Shown one piece after another: positions 34,740-45,652 of a stretch of DNA of 64,000 nt. The stretch is from Tachypleus tridentatus (taxonomy: Eukaryota > Arthropoda > Merostomata > Xiphosura > Limulidae). The translations under genes and the position numbers were made by a program. Location of the stretch: NCBI RefSeq assembly GCF_004210375.1, contig NW_027467782.1, forward strand, positions 37,499,771 through 37,563,770, in the 5' to 3' direction. A model generated the notes under the pieces. That model saw nothing but the letters and a program-made list of their open reading frames with translations, did not search any database and was not told the DNA's origin. The first letter of the stretch is position 1, and each line of letters begins with the position of its first letter.

Positions 34740-36044
34740 GTTCACAAAATTCTGGGTTCCTTTTGAGAAGTTTCGAATTTCCAAATTTTTCCTAAGGTCT
34801 ACTAAACGAAAGTTCGATCTTTCTTCTATAGATAGGTCTATCCACGATTCGTCAATGGTGGCATTTTTTACCATAAAACGTGCACCAGTGCGAATGAGAA
34901 GCTTCTTTAGGATACAGAAGTTTTTCTAATCGTTTCTCAAGTCACATCATAGAGTGTTTCAAGTAAACAAAACATTTCACATCGAATATCTATATCACAC
35001 ACCCTCAAATGAAAGTAGAGTATTTGTAAGAGAGCATTATATCATCGGAATATCACGTTAGAAACGAGGCAGTCTCTAACACGTCGTCATTTCATTTCAT
35101 GTTGGGTAGTGCTAAGTGCAGAAGCTTGTTCCACGCTACAAAGAAATTCTCCCGAACAACACAGAAAAGTAGTTTCTATTCCTTATTCAGAAATTGTTTT
35201 CGATCCTTATTATCGTAAACAGTGCATTACAAAGAATATTCAAACAGCAAAACGATTACAGGCCACCCTAAGCCAGTTTGAAAGCAAACTGGTGAGAGTT
35301 CGTGACAAATGAGAAACGAAACTAGTGTTCGTCGATACAATCATATAACACATATTCGATTTCAATAAGATGCCTTGAATCGTTAATTTATTTCTTTTTA
35401 TACTTCCTCTGAAGGTTGATTAATATATATAATATTTATATATATAGAAATAACGATGCAGTTTTGAAACGCAGTGTTCTTGGCTTCGTCGACCTTTCTG
35501 ACATCATTAATTAAGGAATATTTTATTGTAGAGTCTATGTTTACACACATTTTCGGAGATAGAAAACTTTAGAGTGGTATCTAATAAGCTTGCAAGTTTC
35601 ATCTTTTGAATAGAAATTAACAATTGAGCAAGACATTCATTCGTCTCTCTAAGTGTATGTGTACTCAATAAGCGTAACGCTTCTTCATTGGCGAGTGTTA
35701 TTTCTATTAATAAGATAACGGGATTTACCCCTAACATATTTTATCTACCTGTTTCTCTAAATGATGTATAAAGTAACATGCACACAGAAATGAACACTAA
35801 CCAAACAATTCCTAATTACGCACTACCAGTTCTTATAACATAAGTTATTTCACAAAAGTTAACTTGCAAAGCATAATGTTTATCCTTAACTTAACAGATA
35901 TATATATAACGTTTCCGAGTGAGGGAGGTAGAAATCGTATTGTGTGAAAAGGAGTTAGCTAGTAAGCAATTTGTGTACTTGTACGAGTACTTGAGAGAAT
36001 TATAAGAAGTACGAAAATGTGGTATCTCTTCATTAGGAGGTGGT
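34740..36044. other. Intergenic region H1-H4
   Basis: No H2A, H3 or other gene is present. The open frames at 34738-34929 and 35109-35312 have no recognisable domain. Confidence 0.5.
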
Positions 36045-36060
36045 GGCCCTGAAAAGGGCC
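36045..36060 (-). terminator. Histone 3' stem-loop of H4
   Basis: GGCCCTGAAAAGGGCC on the plus strand is the reverse complement of the histone stem-loop, 25 bp beyond the H4 stop. Confidence 0.95.
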
Positions 36061-36085
36061 GTTTTTTTTGTTATAAAGTGAATAT

Positions 36086-36415
<330 letters not shown>

Positions 36416-36471
36416 TTAAAGAATAATCTCTGCTCGAACAGCTCAAAAACGAAAAAAACCACTATCGGTAA

Positions 36472-36483
36472 CACTATATAATC
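36472..36483 (-). promoter_or_regulatory. H4 TATA box
   Basis: GATTATATAGTG on the minus strand lies about 80 bp before the H4 ATG, with GC-rich sequence just upstream. The retroelement target site at 36552-36562 is about 75 bp further upstream, in the proximal promoter. Confidence 0.65.
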
Positions 36484-36562
36484 TTAGCGCGGCCCTCTCG
36501 GAAAGCTCCTCGTCGCTTAACGTTGAACAGCAAAACTGTGATCATAGAAACTGAAAACATTT

Positions 36563-37057
36563 TTTTTTTTTTGGTTTTTTTTCTTTCCCAGCTACTTCCG
36601 GGCACGGTCTGGGTAGACTATTCGGCGCCCAGGCCGTGAAAGTGGGTTTTCTCGGGGTACTCCCGTTTCCCCCCACAGCAAAATCTCTGGCATCGGACCT
36701 GTAGGTCCCAGCCTCATTCTGAAAAGGGCCGTTTACCCAGTCAAGGGTATCTAATCAATTACAGTAAATTTTAAAAAAAAACAATTCGCCAGCCGCTAGG
36801 GTTCTCCATTCTCGAGCCAAAGTCTGGCTCACTTCACTTTCGCTGCTTTCGTCCAGTTCTCCCGTCCTTCCTCTCACTCACAAATATTTTTGAAATGTTA
36901 AAAATAAAGTAAAAACTCCATGGATATTTTAAAACATTTCTCACGTAAGGGGACGAAGAGGAACTATAAAGTTCCTGAACACCCCAGTTGGAGAGAGAAC
37001 TCTTCTGATTTCTCTCTCTCTAAACTGAACCCCTGCCACGTTAGTTTAGTTTAGTTT
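36563..37057 (+). mobile_element. ORF1-only retroelement, copy 2a (5'-truncated, 3' UTR only)
   Basis: A perfect 11-bp target duplication TGAAAACATTT flanks it (36552-36562, 37058-37068). It starts in the T-rich tract, contains the hairpin at 36603-36638 and the CTGAAAAGGGCCGTTT block at 36719-36734, and ends in TTTAG repeats. 5' truncation is typical of target-primed reverse transcription. It lies upstream of, and divergent from, H4. Confidence 0.9.
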
Positions 37058-37097
37058 TGAAAACATTTATTGAGAACTAAATAAGAACCATCAAAGA

Positions 37098-38724
37098 GGT
37101 TAGGGAGACCTGAGCTAGCCACCGAGCAAGTCAGACGTGCCAATTTGCTATTCAAAACAAAACGTTCATCCTCGCCAGTCAGGCCGTTAGTGCCGCCTGT
37201 AATCGTCGACGGCTTACCGCCGAACCTCACGCCGTACCAAGTCGCCACGTTGATCGCCCGAGCCAAGCCTGGGGCAACCATCGAACCGTCCAGGACCCGT
37301 ATTTTACGCCGGGGAGGAATCCTCATCCAACCAGCCACTATTGCAGACCAAACCTATCTGTGCCAGCCATGGAACACTGAATTTAAAGTAAGTTGTTCCC
37401 CAACGAAAAGTCCAGTCAATCTTTATTCTGTATTCCTCAGGGGCGTCGACCCATCAATTCAACCTGAAGAAATTAGACAAACCATAGAACCCCAAGTACA
37501 AGCCAAGGTATACGCAGTTCATCGAATTTATTCTAAGAACAGTAATCATCCCACACACTTCATGAAGATAGTGACAACATCGAAGTACAGTGCCGACTGT
37601 ATTTTACGAGATGGCTGCTATTATCATATATTTCATTTTAGAGCCAAACGCCCACATCGACGACCACTCAAGAATGGTTCAAACCAAGCACCCAGATATC
37701 GTAAACAACCAACGGAAATCTTCCAACAGGAAAATACCAAAATACCGCCGATTCCAGACCGTATTAGAAGAAACACGAAGACGGATTCAGACAACCCGAC
37801 TCAGAAGAAGACAACACCCATTGTTGGCAACACGCCAAGTTGCAGTAGTTCAAGAAAGAAAAAGGACAGTTCCTGCCAGACTTCAAACCCAGTTCCACAG
37901 AACTCAACAACCAGCCAGACTCAAACCATTACGAAGATAACCATCGACGCGACAGCACAAACTGAAAAACAATCTACCTCCACGCAGAAAACTCAAACCA
38001 AAATCTCGAGAAGAAACAAAGCATCACAGACCAGCGAAGAACAACTCACCGAAGAACAGCCAGTAGTTCCACCACCAAGGTCACGTTTCTCAGTTGCACC
38101 AATGGGCTTCAAGTGTGGAAACAAGTTCATGATGAAGTTGCCACCCGATCTACAAGACTGCAGCTAACAGTTTCCACGTACACCATCAACGTAGTTCATC
38201 AGTTTTTTTGTTTGTTTTTTTATTAATTTTGTGTTTTTTTTTTCTTTTTCTTTCCCAGCTACTTCCGGGCACGGTCTGGGTAGACTATTCGGCGCCCAGG
38301 CCGTGAAAGTGGGTTTTCTCGGGGTACTCCCGTTTCCCCCCACAGCAAAATCTCTGGCATCGGACCTGTAGGTCCCAGCCTCATTCTGAAAAGGGCCGTT
38401 TACCCAGTCAAGGGTATCTAATCAATTACAGTAAATTAAAAAAAAAAACAATTCGCCAGCCGCCAGGGTTCTCCATCCTCGAGCTAAAGTCTGGCTCACT
38501 TCACTTTCGCTGCTTTCGTCCAGTTCTCCCGTCCTTCCTCTCACTCACAAATATTTTTGAAATGTTAAAAATAAAGTAAAAACTCCATGGATATTTTAAA
38601 ACATTTCTCACGTAAGGGGACGAAGAGGAACTATAAAGTTCCTGAACACCCCAGTTGGAGAGAGAACTCTTCTGATTTCTCTCTCTCTAAACTGAACCCC
38701 TGCCACGTTAGTTTAGTTTAGTTT
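37098..38724 (+). mobile_element. ORF1-only retroelement, copy 2b (full length)
   Basis: A perfect 12-bp target duplication AACCATCAAAGA flanks it (37086-37097, 38725-38736). The layout matches copy 1, starting GGTTAGGGAG and ending in TTTAG repeats. Only 29 bp of host sequence, plus the 12-bp duplication copy in it, separates it from copy 2a, in the same orientation. The 3' hairpin lies at 38270-38305. Confidence 0.9.
37145..38167 (+). CDS. ORF1-like protein of retroelement copy 2b (start codon lost)
   Basis: The 340-codon frame aligns end to end with 30961-31983 and has scattered substitutions (for example I140M, E168K, S232C) but no stops. The position of the ATG in copy 1 is TTG here, and no other Met occurs before residue 140. 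Translation from this copy is therefore doubtful unless TTG or an upstream host ATG is used. All five Q-T motifs and the C-terminal GFKCGNKFMMKLPPDL are kept. Confidence 0.75.
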   Translation: MLFKTKRSSSPVRPLVPPVIVDGLPPNLTPYQVATLIARAKPGATIEPSRTRILRRGGILIQPATIADQTYLCQPWNTEFKVSCSPTKSPVNLYSVFLRGVDPSIQPEEIRQTIEPQVQAKVYAVHRIYSKNSNHPTHFMKIVTTSKYSADCILRDGCYYHIFHFRAKRPHRRPLKNGSNQAPRYRKQPTEIFQQENTKIPPIPDRIRRNTKTDSDNPTQKKTTPIVGNTPSCSSSRKKKDSSCQTSNPVPQNSTTSQTQTITKITIDATAQTEKQSTSTQKTQTKISRRNKASQTSEEQLTEEQPVVPPPRSRFSVAPMGFKCGNKFMMKLPPDLQDCS

Positions 38725-38736
38725 AACCATCAAAGA

Positions 38737-38988
38737 AATGTGTTGGATCATATTATTATTTATTTTTACCGAAAACAACTTCCATCTAGATATTTACGAG
38801 GTTACTTGGTGGACTGGACAAAATGTACATGTACTTCTCGAAAGGAAATATGTCCCAGCAGAATAACTATGTAAAATAAAATTAAAAATATAAATAAAAA
38901 TAAAATAAAGATTCTTACACATATCTTTCAGACGATAAGAAAGTACCATCAGTAAGAATTATATTTCATTCGAATATTGGTAACGTAA
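38737..38988. other. Non-coding AT-rich stretch
   Basis: No gene or repeat is recognised directly downstream of copy 2b. Confidence 0.4.
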
Positions 38989-39053
38989 AAAAGTGAGGAA
39001 AAAAAGAGCGAGGAAAAAAAAGTGAGGGAAAAAAAAGTGAGGAAAAAAAGTGA
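38989..39053 (+). repeat. (AAAAAAGTGAGG)n-like simple repeat
   Basis: Five imperfect units of a poly-A run followed by GTGAGG or GCGAGG. Confidence 0.85.
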
Positions 39054-39202
39054 CTTACCTGTGTAAATCCATTCCTTATTATACGTAATCAAAAGGTGTA
39101 AGAAACATGAAATCCAATTAGCGAAGAAAACTGAACGTAAATTAGAACTTTAAAGCACTTTGAAATGAATAAAATACAAAGCATGTCGTATGAATACAAT
39201 AT

Positions 39203-39695
39203 TTAAAAGAGACACAATAGCATAATCACATATCTAACTATATGGGAATGACACACAATATTCGCACCACATCCAAAGACCGTACAGAGACGCATTGACA
39301 TATTAACATTATATTCAAGTATGGAGCAGAGAAACGGTATCGGATATCCATATGGGAACGGCTTACAATATATCCACAAATCGCACACAGAAACGTTATC
39401 ACATCCAAATAGGAAGGGTGATAATTTAAAGGAGACACAAAAGCATAATCACATATCTTACTATACGGGAATGGCACACAATATTCGCACCACATCCAAA
39501 GACCGTACAGAGACGCATTGACATATTCACATTATATTCAAGTATGGCGCAGAGAAACGGTATCGGATATCCATATGAGAACGGCCCACAATATATCCAC
39601 AAGTCGCACACAGAAACGTTATCACATCCAAATAGAAAGGGTGATAATATTCGTACTATCCCGATAAAGCATAGAAACGGTAGCACATATCCATA
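39203..39695 (+). repeat. About 223-bp tandem repeat, two units plus a part
   Basis: Units begin near 39211 and 39434 (GACACAA, then GCATAATCACATATCT). Within each, shorter imperfect sub-repeats of roughly 50 bp share ACAATAT, CACATCCAAA and ACAGAAACG-like wording. A partial third unit follows at about 39645. The open frames here are products of the repetition. Confidence 0.85.
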
Positions 39696-39859
39696 AAATA
39701 CATAAACTGCTTTTGAGAAGAATCGTGCAAAAGACTTCCAACTGTGAAAACAATTTTATCTCAAAGTTATAAACTCACTACGTTCGAACAATTACCAAAA
39801 TTACGCGGGATTTTAAAGCAAACATTTATAAACTTCAGTGTAATCAAGCTATAATACGG

Positions 39860-39990
39860 TTTAACCAATAAAACAAAAGTATAGACAGATAGTTCATTCG
39901 GACGTAGGAGAGATATCACCTAACGATATTTTAACCAATAAAACAACGAATAGTTAATTCGGACGTAAGGAAAACAATTGTATATAAAAG
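39860..39990 (+). promoter_or_regulatory. Orphan pol II promoter of histone type
   Basis: Two CCAAT boxes in identical context (TTAACCAATAAAACAA, from 39861 and 39931) lie upstream of a strong TATA box (TATATAAAAG, 39981-39990). A repeated ATTCGGACGTA occurs between them. This compact plan resembles replication-histone promoters, yet no histone coding sequence follows; the decayed retroelement starts about 75 bp downstream. It may once have driven the missing H2A or H3 gene. Histone identity is inference. Confidence 0.5.
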
Positions 39991-41593
39991 CAGGAAGAGG
40001 TCCTTTTAGAAAACTCCAAATATAATTTCACTCGAGTGAGAAAGTTCTCAAATGTCAGTTGTTTCGTAGAACCCGCAGTCACAGAGCAAGCAAGATGTGT
40101 TGAACTGTGCTTTCATGCTGTTTAAGACGTAAGGACCTATCACGCCAGTAATCCCACCGGTTTCTACGGTAATTGTCGACTGACTACCGCCTAACTTTAC
40201 GCTGCTACAAGTAGCCACATTCTTCGCCAAAACCAAGCCGGGCGAAACCGTCGGTGCGTTTAGAACCTGAATCCTTCGCCGGGGGGAATTCTTATCCAGC
40301 CGTTTACAGCCGCTGATTAAGTATACTTATGTCAACCACGAATCACTGAATTTAACGTCAGTTCTTCCCCCACTAAAAGTCCTGCTAGCCTTTTCTCTGT
40401 GTTCCTTAGGGACGTCGACTCAACCATTGAATCCAATGAAATTCAACAGGCCATTGAATGTTAAATCCAAACCAAGTTAAATGCCGTACATCGCATATAC
40501 TCCAAACACACCATTCTGCTCACCTTTTCATCAAGATAGTAACAACCTCGAAGTACAGTGATGACTGCGTTTTAAGCAACGGGGTTTGTATCACATATTT
40601 CATTTCAGTGCCGAACGCTCACGTCGCCGCTCCACCACCTCGTGGTTATATAAAACTTCCAGACGACATAAACAATCAACGGACGACTTCCATCAGTCAA
40701 GCACCGATTTACCGCTTAATCCAAAACCAGTCAGAAAAAATACTCAAAGATATTCATCCAGCTCTACATCGACACACCCAACCTCCACTGCCAGCAACAT
40801 ATCTGGACTTACTGATCCAAAGAAAACATGCGACAAATCCTGCCAGACGACAGCTCTAATTTCATGTAATATAACCTTAAGCCAGACACAAACCACGTGA
40901 ACTAAGACTACAGATGCATCAGTCTAGACGGACTTCAAGATTACAAACACTCAGAAGTCACAAAGTAAGACAGCAAGAAGACATAAATCACCTCAGGCCA
41001 CAGAAGAACAACATATCCAAGAAGTACAACCAGATAACTCACGTTCGTCCTCACCACTTCTCTGCATCTCTGAACCCAAGTCCAAACCGAAGCGAAGCGC
41101 AAGTGGTTCATCTAAGCCAGGGGTGTGCAACAGGCGGCCCGCGGGCCACAACCCGGCCCGCCAAGCCATTTAGTGTGGCCCTAGTTGTTGTAATCTAACC
41201 ATGTGGCCTGATCTGTAATCCAACGCAAATGGAATATTTTAAAAGCATCGATCCTACGGGATTCCCAGGCTTCGACTCGACAAACTTCTAAAATTATCTT
41301 TGCTAGAGAGGAGCAGGCCGAATTCGATTGGTCGGCCTCCTTAGGGCATGAATAGGTGACGTGCACTAGCACTATTGTCTACGACTCAACGTCATGTCCT
41401 GAACCTCGCCTTCGCCCGCTGGCGACAATTTTCCCTAACCTCTGCTGTCCGTCATTCATTATTGGTGAAAATTTTATTACCTTTTACAGTTACTACAAGA
41501 GATTGAAGGTAAATTGATTATTATTTAGCATATTGTTGTGACTTTACTGAATTTATTAAAATTTTTGCTTTCAGATGCATCTGATTCTATGTA

Positions 41594-42045
41594 CAGTGTG
41601 ACCTCGTTATTCGCGGGGTTACGTTCTTTACCCTCCCGCGAATAGCGAAAACCGCGAATATTGGACGCAGTTTTAAAACGTATATGTATGCGATTATATA
41701 CTATATGAAATGCTTCCCAAACACTAATGATACTTATACTCATTGATGCAGTAATAATGTAGCAATAATGCATACTGTTATGTATTTCACTAAATTGTAC
41801 CGTGCGTTACCGGGCTGTGCTTTGCCGTTTGCGTTGTTGGGGAAGCTGAGGCAGTCAGCCAATAGCAGTCCAATCTTGTTTGGTGAAGACGACAATTGAT
41901 AAAAACGGCTTGATTGAGTAAATACAACAGAAATCTCCTCGAAAAGCCCTTTCAGTTTCTGTGACCTACAAAAACGCAGTTCGCGCATAACCCGCGAATA
42001 TGCGGGGCCGCGAATGGCGAACCGCGAATAGGCGAGGTCACACTG
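41594..42045 (+). mobile_element. pogo/Tigger-like MITE nested in the hAT element, 452 bp
   Basis: Terminal inverted repeats CAGTGTGACCTCG... and ...CGAGGTCACACTG continue inward as GTTATTCGCGGGG and CCGCGAATAGG. They are flanked by TA on both sides (41592-41593, 42046-42047), as expected of the Tc1/mariner superfamily. GCGAATA-rich ends are typical of pogo/Tigger families. No transposase is present. Confidence 0.85.
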
Positions 42046-42213
42046 TATTTTGCTATTCTCAATTAATTTAAGTACCGGAAGGCTATGATCGGGATGCCAA
42101 TTTAGAAACATGTGTTTCTGTCCATAAGAGGTTCCATGTGTAAATAAATTCTGTTTTTTTCTACTTTGCTATTTTCGTGAGAATAATTTTTGTTTTGATT
42201 TCAGGGCTAGTAA

Positions 42214-43997
42214 AATGTCAGCAGTTAAGAAAAATTGATGATGAGGGAAGGTTATTCAACAGTGAATGGTGCACAAAATATCTTGTTGTCCCACATAATC
42301 AAGGTGTTGTCTGCCTCGTCTGTCAAACTACAATTGCAGTCATGAAAGAGTACAATATTAAGCGACATTACGCAACTAAGCACTCCTCCCAGTTTGATGA
42401 AATTGTTGGTCAGGCACGAAAGGACAAAATTGAACATTTAAAACATCCATTGAAAAGCAACAAGGTGTTTTTCCACTTTCAAGAAAAATTCAGAACTGGT
42501 GACAAAACTGAGTTTTAAGCTTTGTGAATGTATGGCAGAAAAGGAAAGCCTTTCAGTGATTGAGAATTTATTAAAATTGTTTAACAATATTCACAGAATA
42601 TGCATGTCCAGAGAAAAATATTTGGTGGAGCAAACTAGCCTTTCCCGCTTTACTGTCTCACGCAGGACAAAAGATCTTTCAGAGGACATCAAAGAAACTT
42701 TGAAAGAGAGATTGAATTCGTGTGAAGCTTTCAGTCTGGCTTTGGATGAAAGCACTGATATCAATGACACATCCCAACTTGTCATTTTCATCAGAGCTGT
42801 TACTGCAGGCTTTGATGTTTTCGAAGAGTTTTAGATATGGCAAGCCTTTCCTCCACAACCACAGGACAGGATATTTGTGAACAAGTGCTTAAGGTTGTAG
42901 AAAAGTTTGAACTGAATCCTTATAAATTATGTGGTGTTACAACAGATGGTGCTCCTTCCATGACAGGTAGGACAAATGGATTCACCAAGAAATTTCTAAC
43001 TGCAATTGGAGCACAAGACGTAGTTGTAAGCCATTGCATTATTCACCAAGAGAGCTTGTGCACCAAAGTTCTGGATTTTGCAGAAGTCATGAAAAATGTC
43101 GTCCAATGCGTAAATTATATTCGAACACGAGGATTAAATCATCGACAATTTAAAACTTTTTTAGATGAGCTGGACAGTGAGTATTCAGATGTTTTGTACT
43201 TCTCTGCTGTACGTTGGCTTAGTAGAGCTGCTACTTTGAAGAGATTCTGGAATCTGCGAGAGGAGATTAAGTTCTTCATGGAGAGCAAACGTCAGAATGT
43301 GGACTTCTTGAGCAATGAGAACTGGCTGAATGACTTAGCATTCCTCACAGACATTACACAGCATCTGTCTGATTTAAACTTAAAACTACAAGGGAAAAGT
43401 CAACTTGTGAATAAGTTGTTTGAGCATATTTGTGCTTTTGAGACGAAATTGGAACTTTTCCAGGTTCAGTTGAAAAGAGCCATATTGACCCATTTTACAT
43501 GTCTTGCAACCAGGAAACTGGAATTTCCTAATCTGGATTGCAACAAATATGGAACCAGTGTACAAAAGCTGCGGATGAGTTTGCAAACAGATTTCCAGAT
43601 TTCAGACAAACTGAAATTAGATTGAAATTGTTCGCTCAACCTTTTGATTTGGCAGTGGAAGACAGTCCTGATGATTGCCAAATGGAACTCATTGAACTGC
43701 AGGCTGACATGGACACTAAAAGGAAATTCTCTGAAAACAGTTTGCTAGACTTTTACAAACTCTGTGTACGTGAAAAGTTTCCCAATTTGTCCCGTCATGC
43801 ACAAAGAATTGCCTCCCTTTTTTGGTATCACCTACTGCTGTGAGCAATTTTTCTCCAAAATGAAGCTCATCAAAACCAAATGTAGAAGTCAGCTGACTGA
43901 TGAACATTTGACCAGTCAGTTAAGAGTGGCAACCACTTCTGTCAAAGCTGATATTGACAAGCTCTGCAAAGACTCTAAATTTCAAGTGTCGCACTAA
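42214..43997 (+). pseudogene. hAT transposase (GTF2IRD2-like), frameshifted
   Basis: The reading frame is broken near 42235, 42515, 42834, 43570 and 43825. In order: a BED-like zinc finger (CLVCQ...HYATKH, about 42310-42385), the first catalytic region (SLALDESTDINDTSQL, about 42735-42780), the second Asp (VTTDGAPSMTGR, about 42935-42975), a long helical insertion, and the hATC end with CEQFFSKMK (about 43840-43865). Frame changes without heavy divergence suggest recent inactivation or indel errors. Cut-and-paste transposition is the family role; domesticated relatives exist in vertebrates, but nothing here suggests domestication. Confidence 0.88.
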
Positions 43998-44240
43998 AAT
44001 GATCACTCATGCAAAAATATAAAATATTATTGCTTGCATTTTGAGAATTTTTTTTAATTTATTGTGCATGTACACGAATAAGCTTGTTTTTTAAGTGGCC
44101 CCGCTTGATTGATGAAGTTGGTTATATGGCCCACCGACGAAAAATGTTGCACACCCCTGACCTAGAACAATAATGACTCAGCTCCTTACTCAGTTCGTGA
44201 ACCACCGCCCACAATGATAGGTTTACAAAAAAATGGATAA

Positions 44241-45407
44241 TTTGACAGTTAGAGATGAAAGCTATAATAATACATTAAGGTTCTCAATGTAAATCATTAC
44301 AATAAATAATGTATTAGTGTGAACTTTAACCAATGGCTTATGTTTGAGTAAAATTTATTAGAGATTCGGTTTTATGGAAGCTATTTCTTGTGGAAAACTG
44401 AACTGAATGGAACGTGCACTTTGTGCTAGAAAGTGTACTTTCAGGATAATTAGAGAAAAAGTGTAATATATTGGAGTTGCTGGACCAGATTCAAAAAACC
44501 ATCTTAAAAGGTTCTATTAGTGTTTCAGAATGAGCCTTAGTTTGTAACCCGGGCCTAAACAGTGGTTCTTCCGCTTCAATTCAGCAGAGAGGGTCGACAG
44601 TCGCTTGAAGGCGTCAATGTTTGAATACTGTCTGCTATATTTTGACCTGTAGGATAGTGTAATACGAATAAAGCTAAGCAGAATTTCTATATAGAGAAGT
44701 TTTATTTTAATTTTATGTAAACTGTCCTACTGGCCTGAGGCAGGTGTTTATTTTATTATATGCAGAGGTTTACATATTATGTCCTCTTTATTTAATAAAG
44801 TTAAACCTAATTGGATAATAAATGAGGATATTCCATTAAAATCTGCCTCATTATTAGTTTAAAATATCTATGGTAATGAATAAGATATTAAGCCTAAATT
44901 AGGGTATTTAAGTGTTGATTCCATACACTGTAACGTTATATGTAGTTTTCATAATGCTTTCTTAGTAACATTCAATGTTTCGTATATATTTTCGAACATA
45001 AACTTCGCTGCAGTATATATATATATATATTTTAGATGTTTACTGCTGCTTAATAAAATTCACTTGTTTAATTAATTAACAGAATCAACAAAAGCACAAC
45101 TTGATACAAACATTATAAACAAATCCTGGAATATAAGATTAGCTATCCTTTATCTTTTCTGCTATGAGTTGGGATATAGTGATAAGTGTATTTCGAAGTC
45201 ATAGCCATAAGTTTTCCTTACCGTTTAGATATAATCTTATATCTTTTATTGTTGGATATGGACCAACAATGTTAAGACACTTACCGATAACGTAACACTA
45301 AATAACTCGTTTATTATAACAAATGTATTTCATTCGTGCAATATTCACTGTTTTGTTGCTTGAAATCTTCTAATACCGATTGTGAACTATTATTTTGTTG
45401 TGTTTTT
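44241..45407. other. AT-rich non-coding stretch
   Basis: Nothing is recognised apart from a short (TA)n tract near 45015-45030. Confidence 0.4.
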
Positions 45408-45652
45408 TTTTATTTCGCGCAAAGCTACACAAGGGCTATCTGCGCTAGCCGTCTCTAATTGAGCAGTGTAAGACTAGAGGGAAGGCAGCTAGTCAAAGCC
45501 ACTCACCGCCAACTCTTGGGCTACTCTTTTACCAACGAATAGTGGGATTGACCGTAACATTATAACGCCCCCACGGTTGAAAGGGCGAGCATGTTTAATG
45601 CGACCGGGATTCGAACCCGCGACCCTCGGATTACGAGTCGAACGCCTTAACA
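45408..45652 (-). repeat. SINE family 1, head truncated
   Basis: All body blocks are present, as is the B box (GGTTCGAATCCC on the minus strand, near 45605-45617). The outermost tRNA-like head is cut after AAGGCG, near 45652. Confidence 0.85.

Larger units (their letters stand above)
41118..44159 (+). mobile_element. hAT transposon, about 3.0 kb, inactive
   Basis: Terminal inverted repeats CAGGGGTGTGCAACA (41118-41132) and TGTTGCACACCCCTG (44145-44159) are perfect. The GGCGGCCCGCGGGCC sub-terminal region is typical of hAT elements related to the GTF2IRD2/Charlie8 group. Flanking octamers ATCTAAGC and ACCTAGAA only partly agree, so the target duplication has decayed. It inserted into the old ORF1-only retroelement and carries a broken transposase and a nested MITE. 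Confidence 0.85.
40063..44240 (+). pseudogene. Old decayed copy of the ORF1-only retroelement, split by a hAT transposon
   Basis: From 40063 the nucleotide sequence follows the 5' UTR and ORF of the copies at 30904 and 37098, including ATCCTTCGCCGGGG, TGAATTTAACGTCAGTTCTT and TCAAGATAGTAACAACCTCG. There are many substitutions, indels and stops. It runs to 41117 and resumes after the hAT element at 44160-44240 with a degraded C-terminal part. SCQTT and LSQTQTT survive from the Q-T motif region. The 3' UTR and tail are not recognised. It marks an older wave of the same family at this locus. Confidence 0.8.

Noticed and set aside
41740-42111. Minus-strand 123-codon frame
   Set aside because: Lies mostly within the pogo-like MITE and has no domain.
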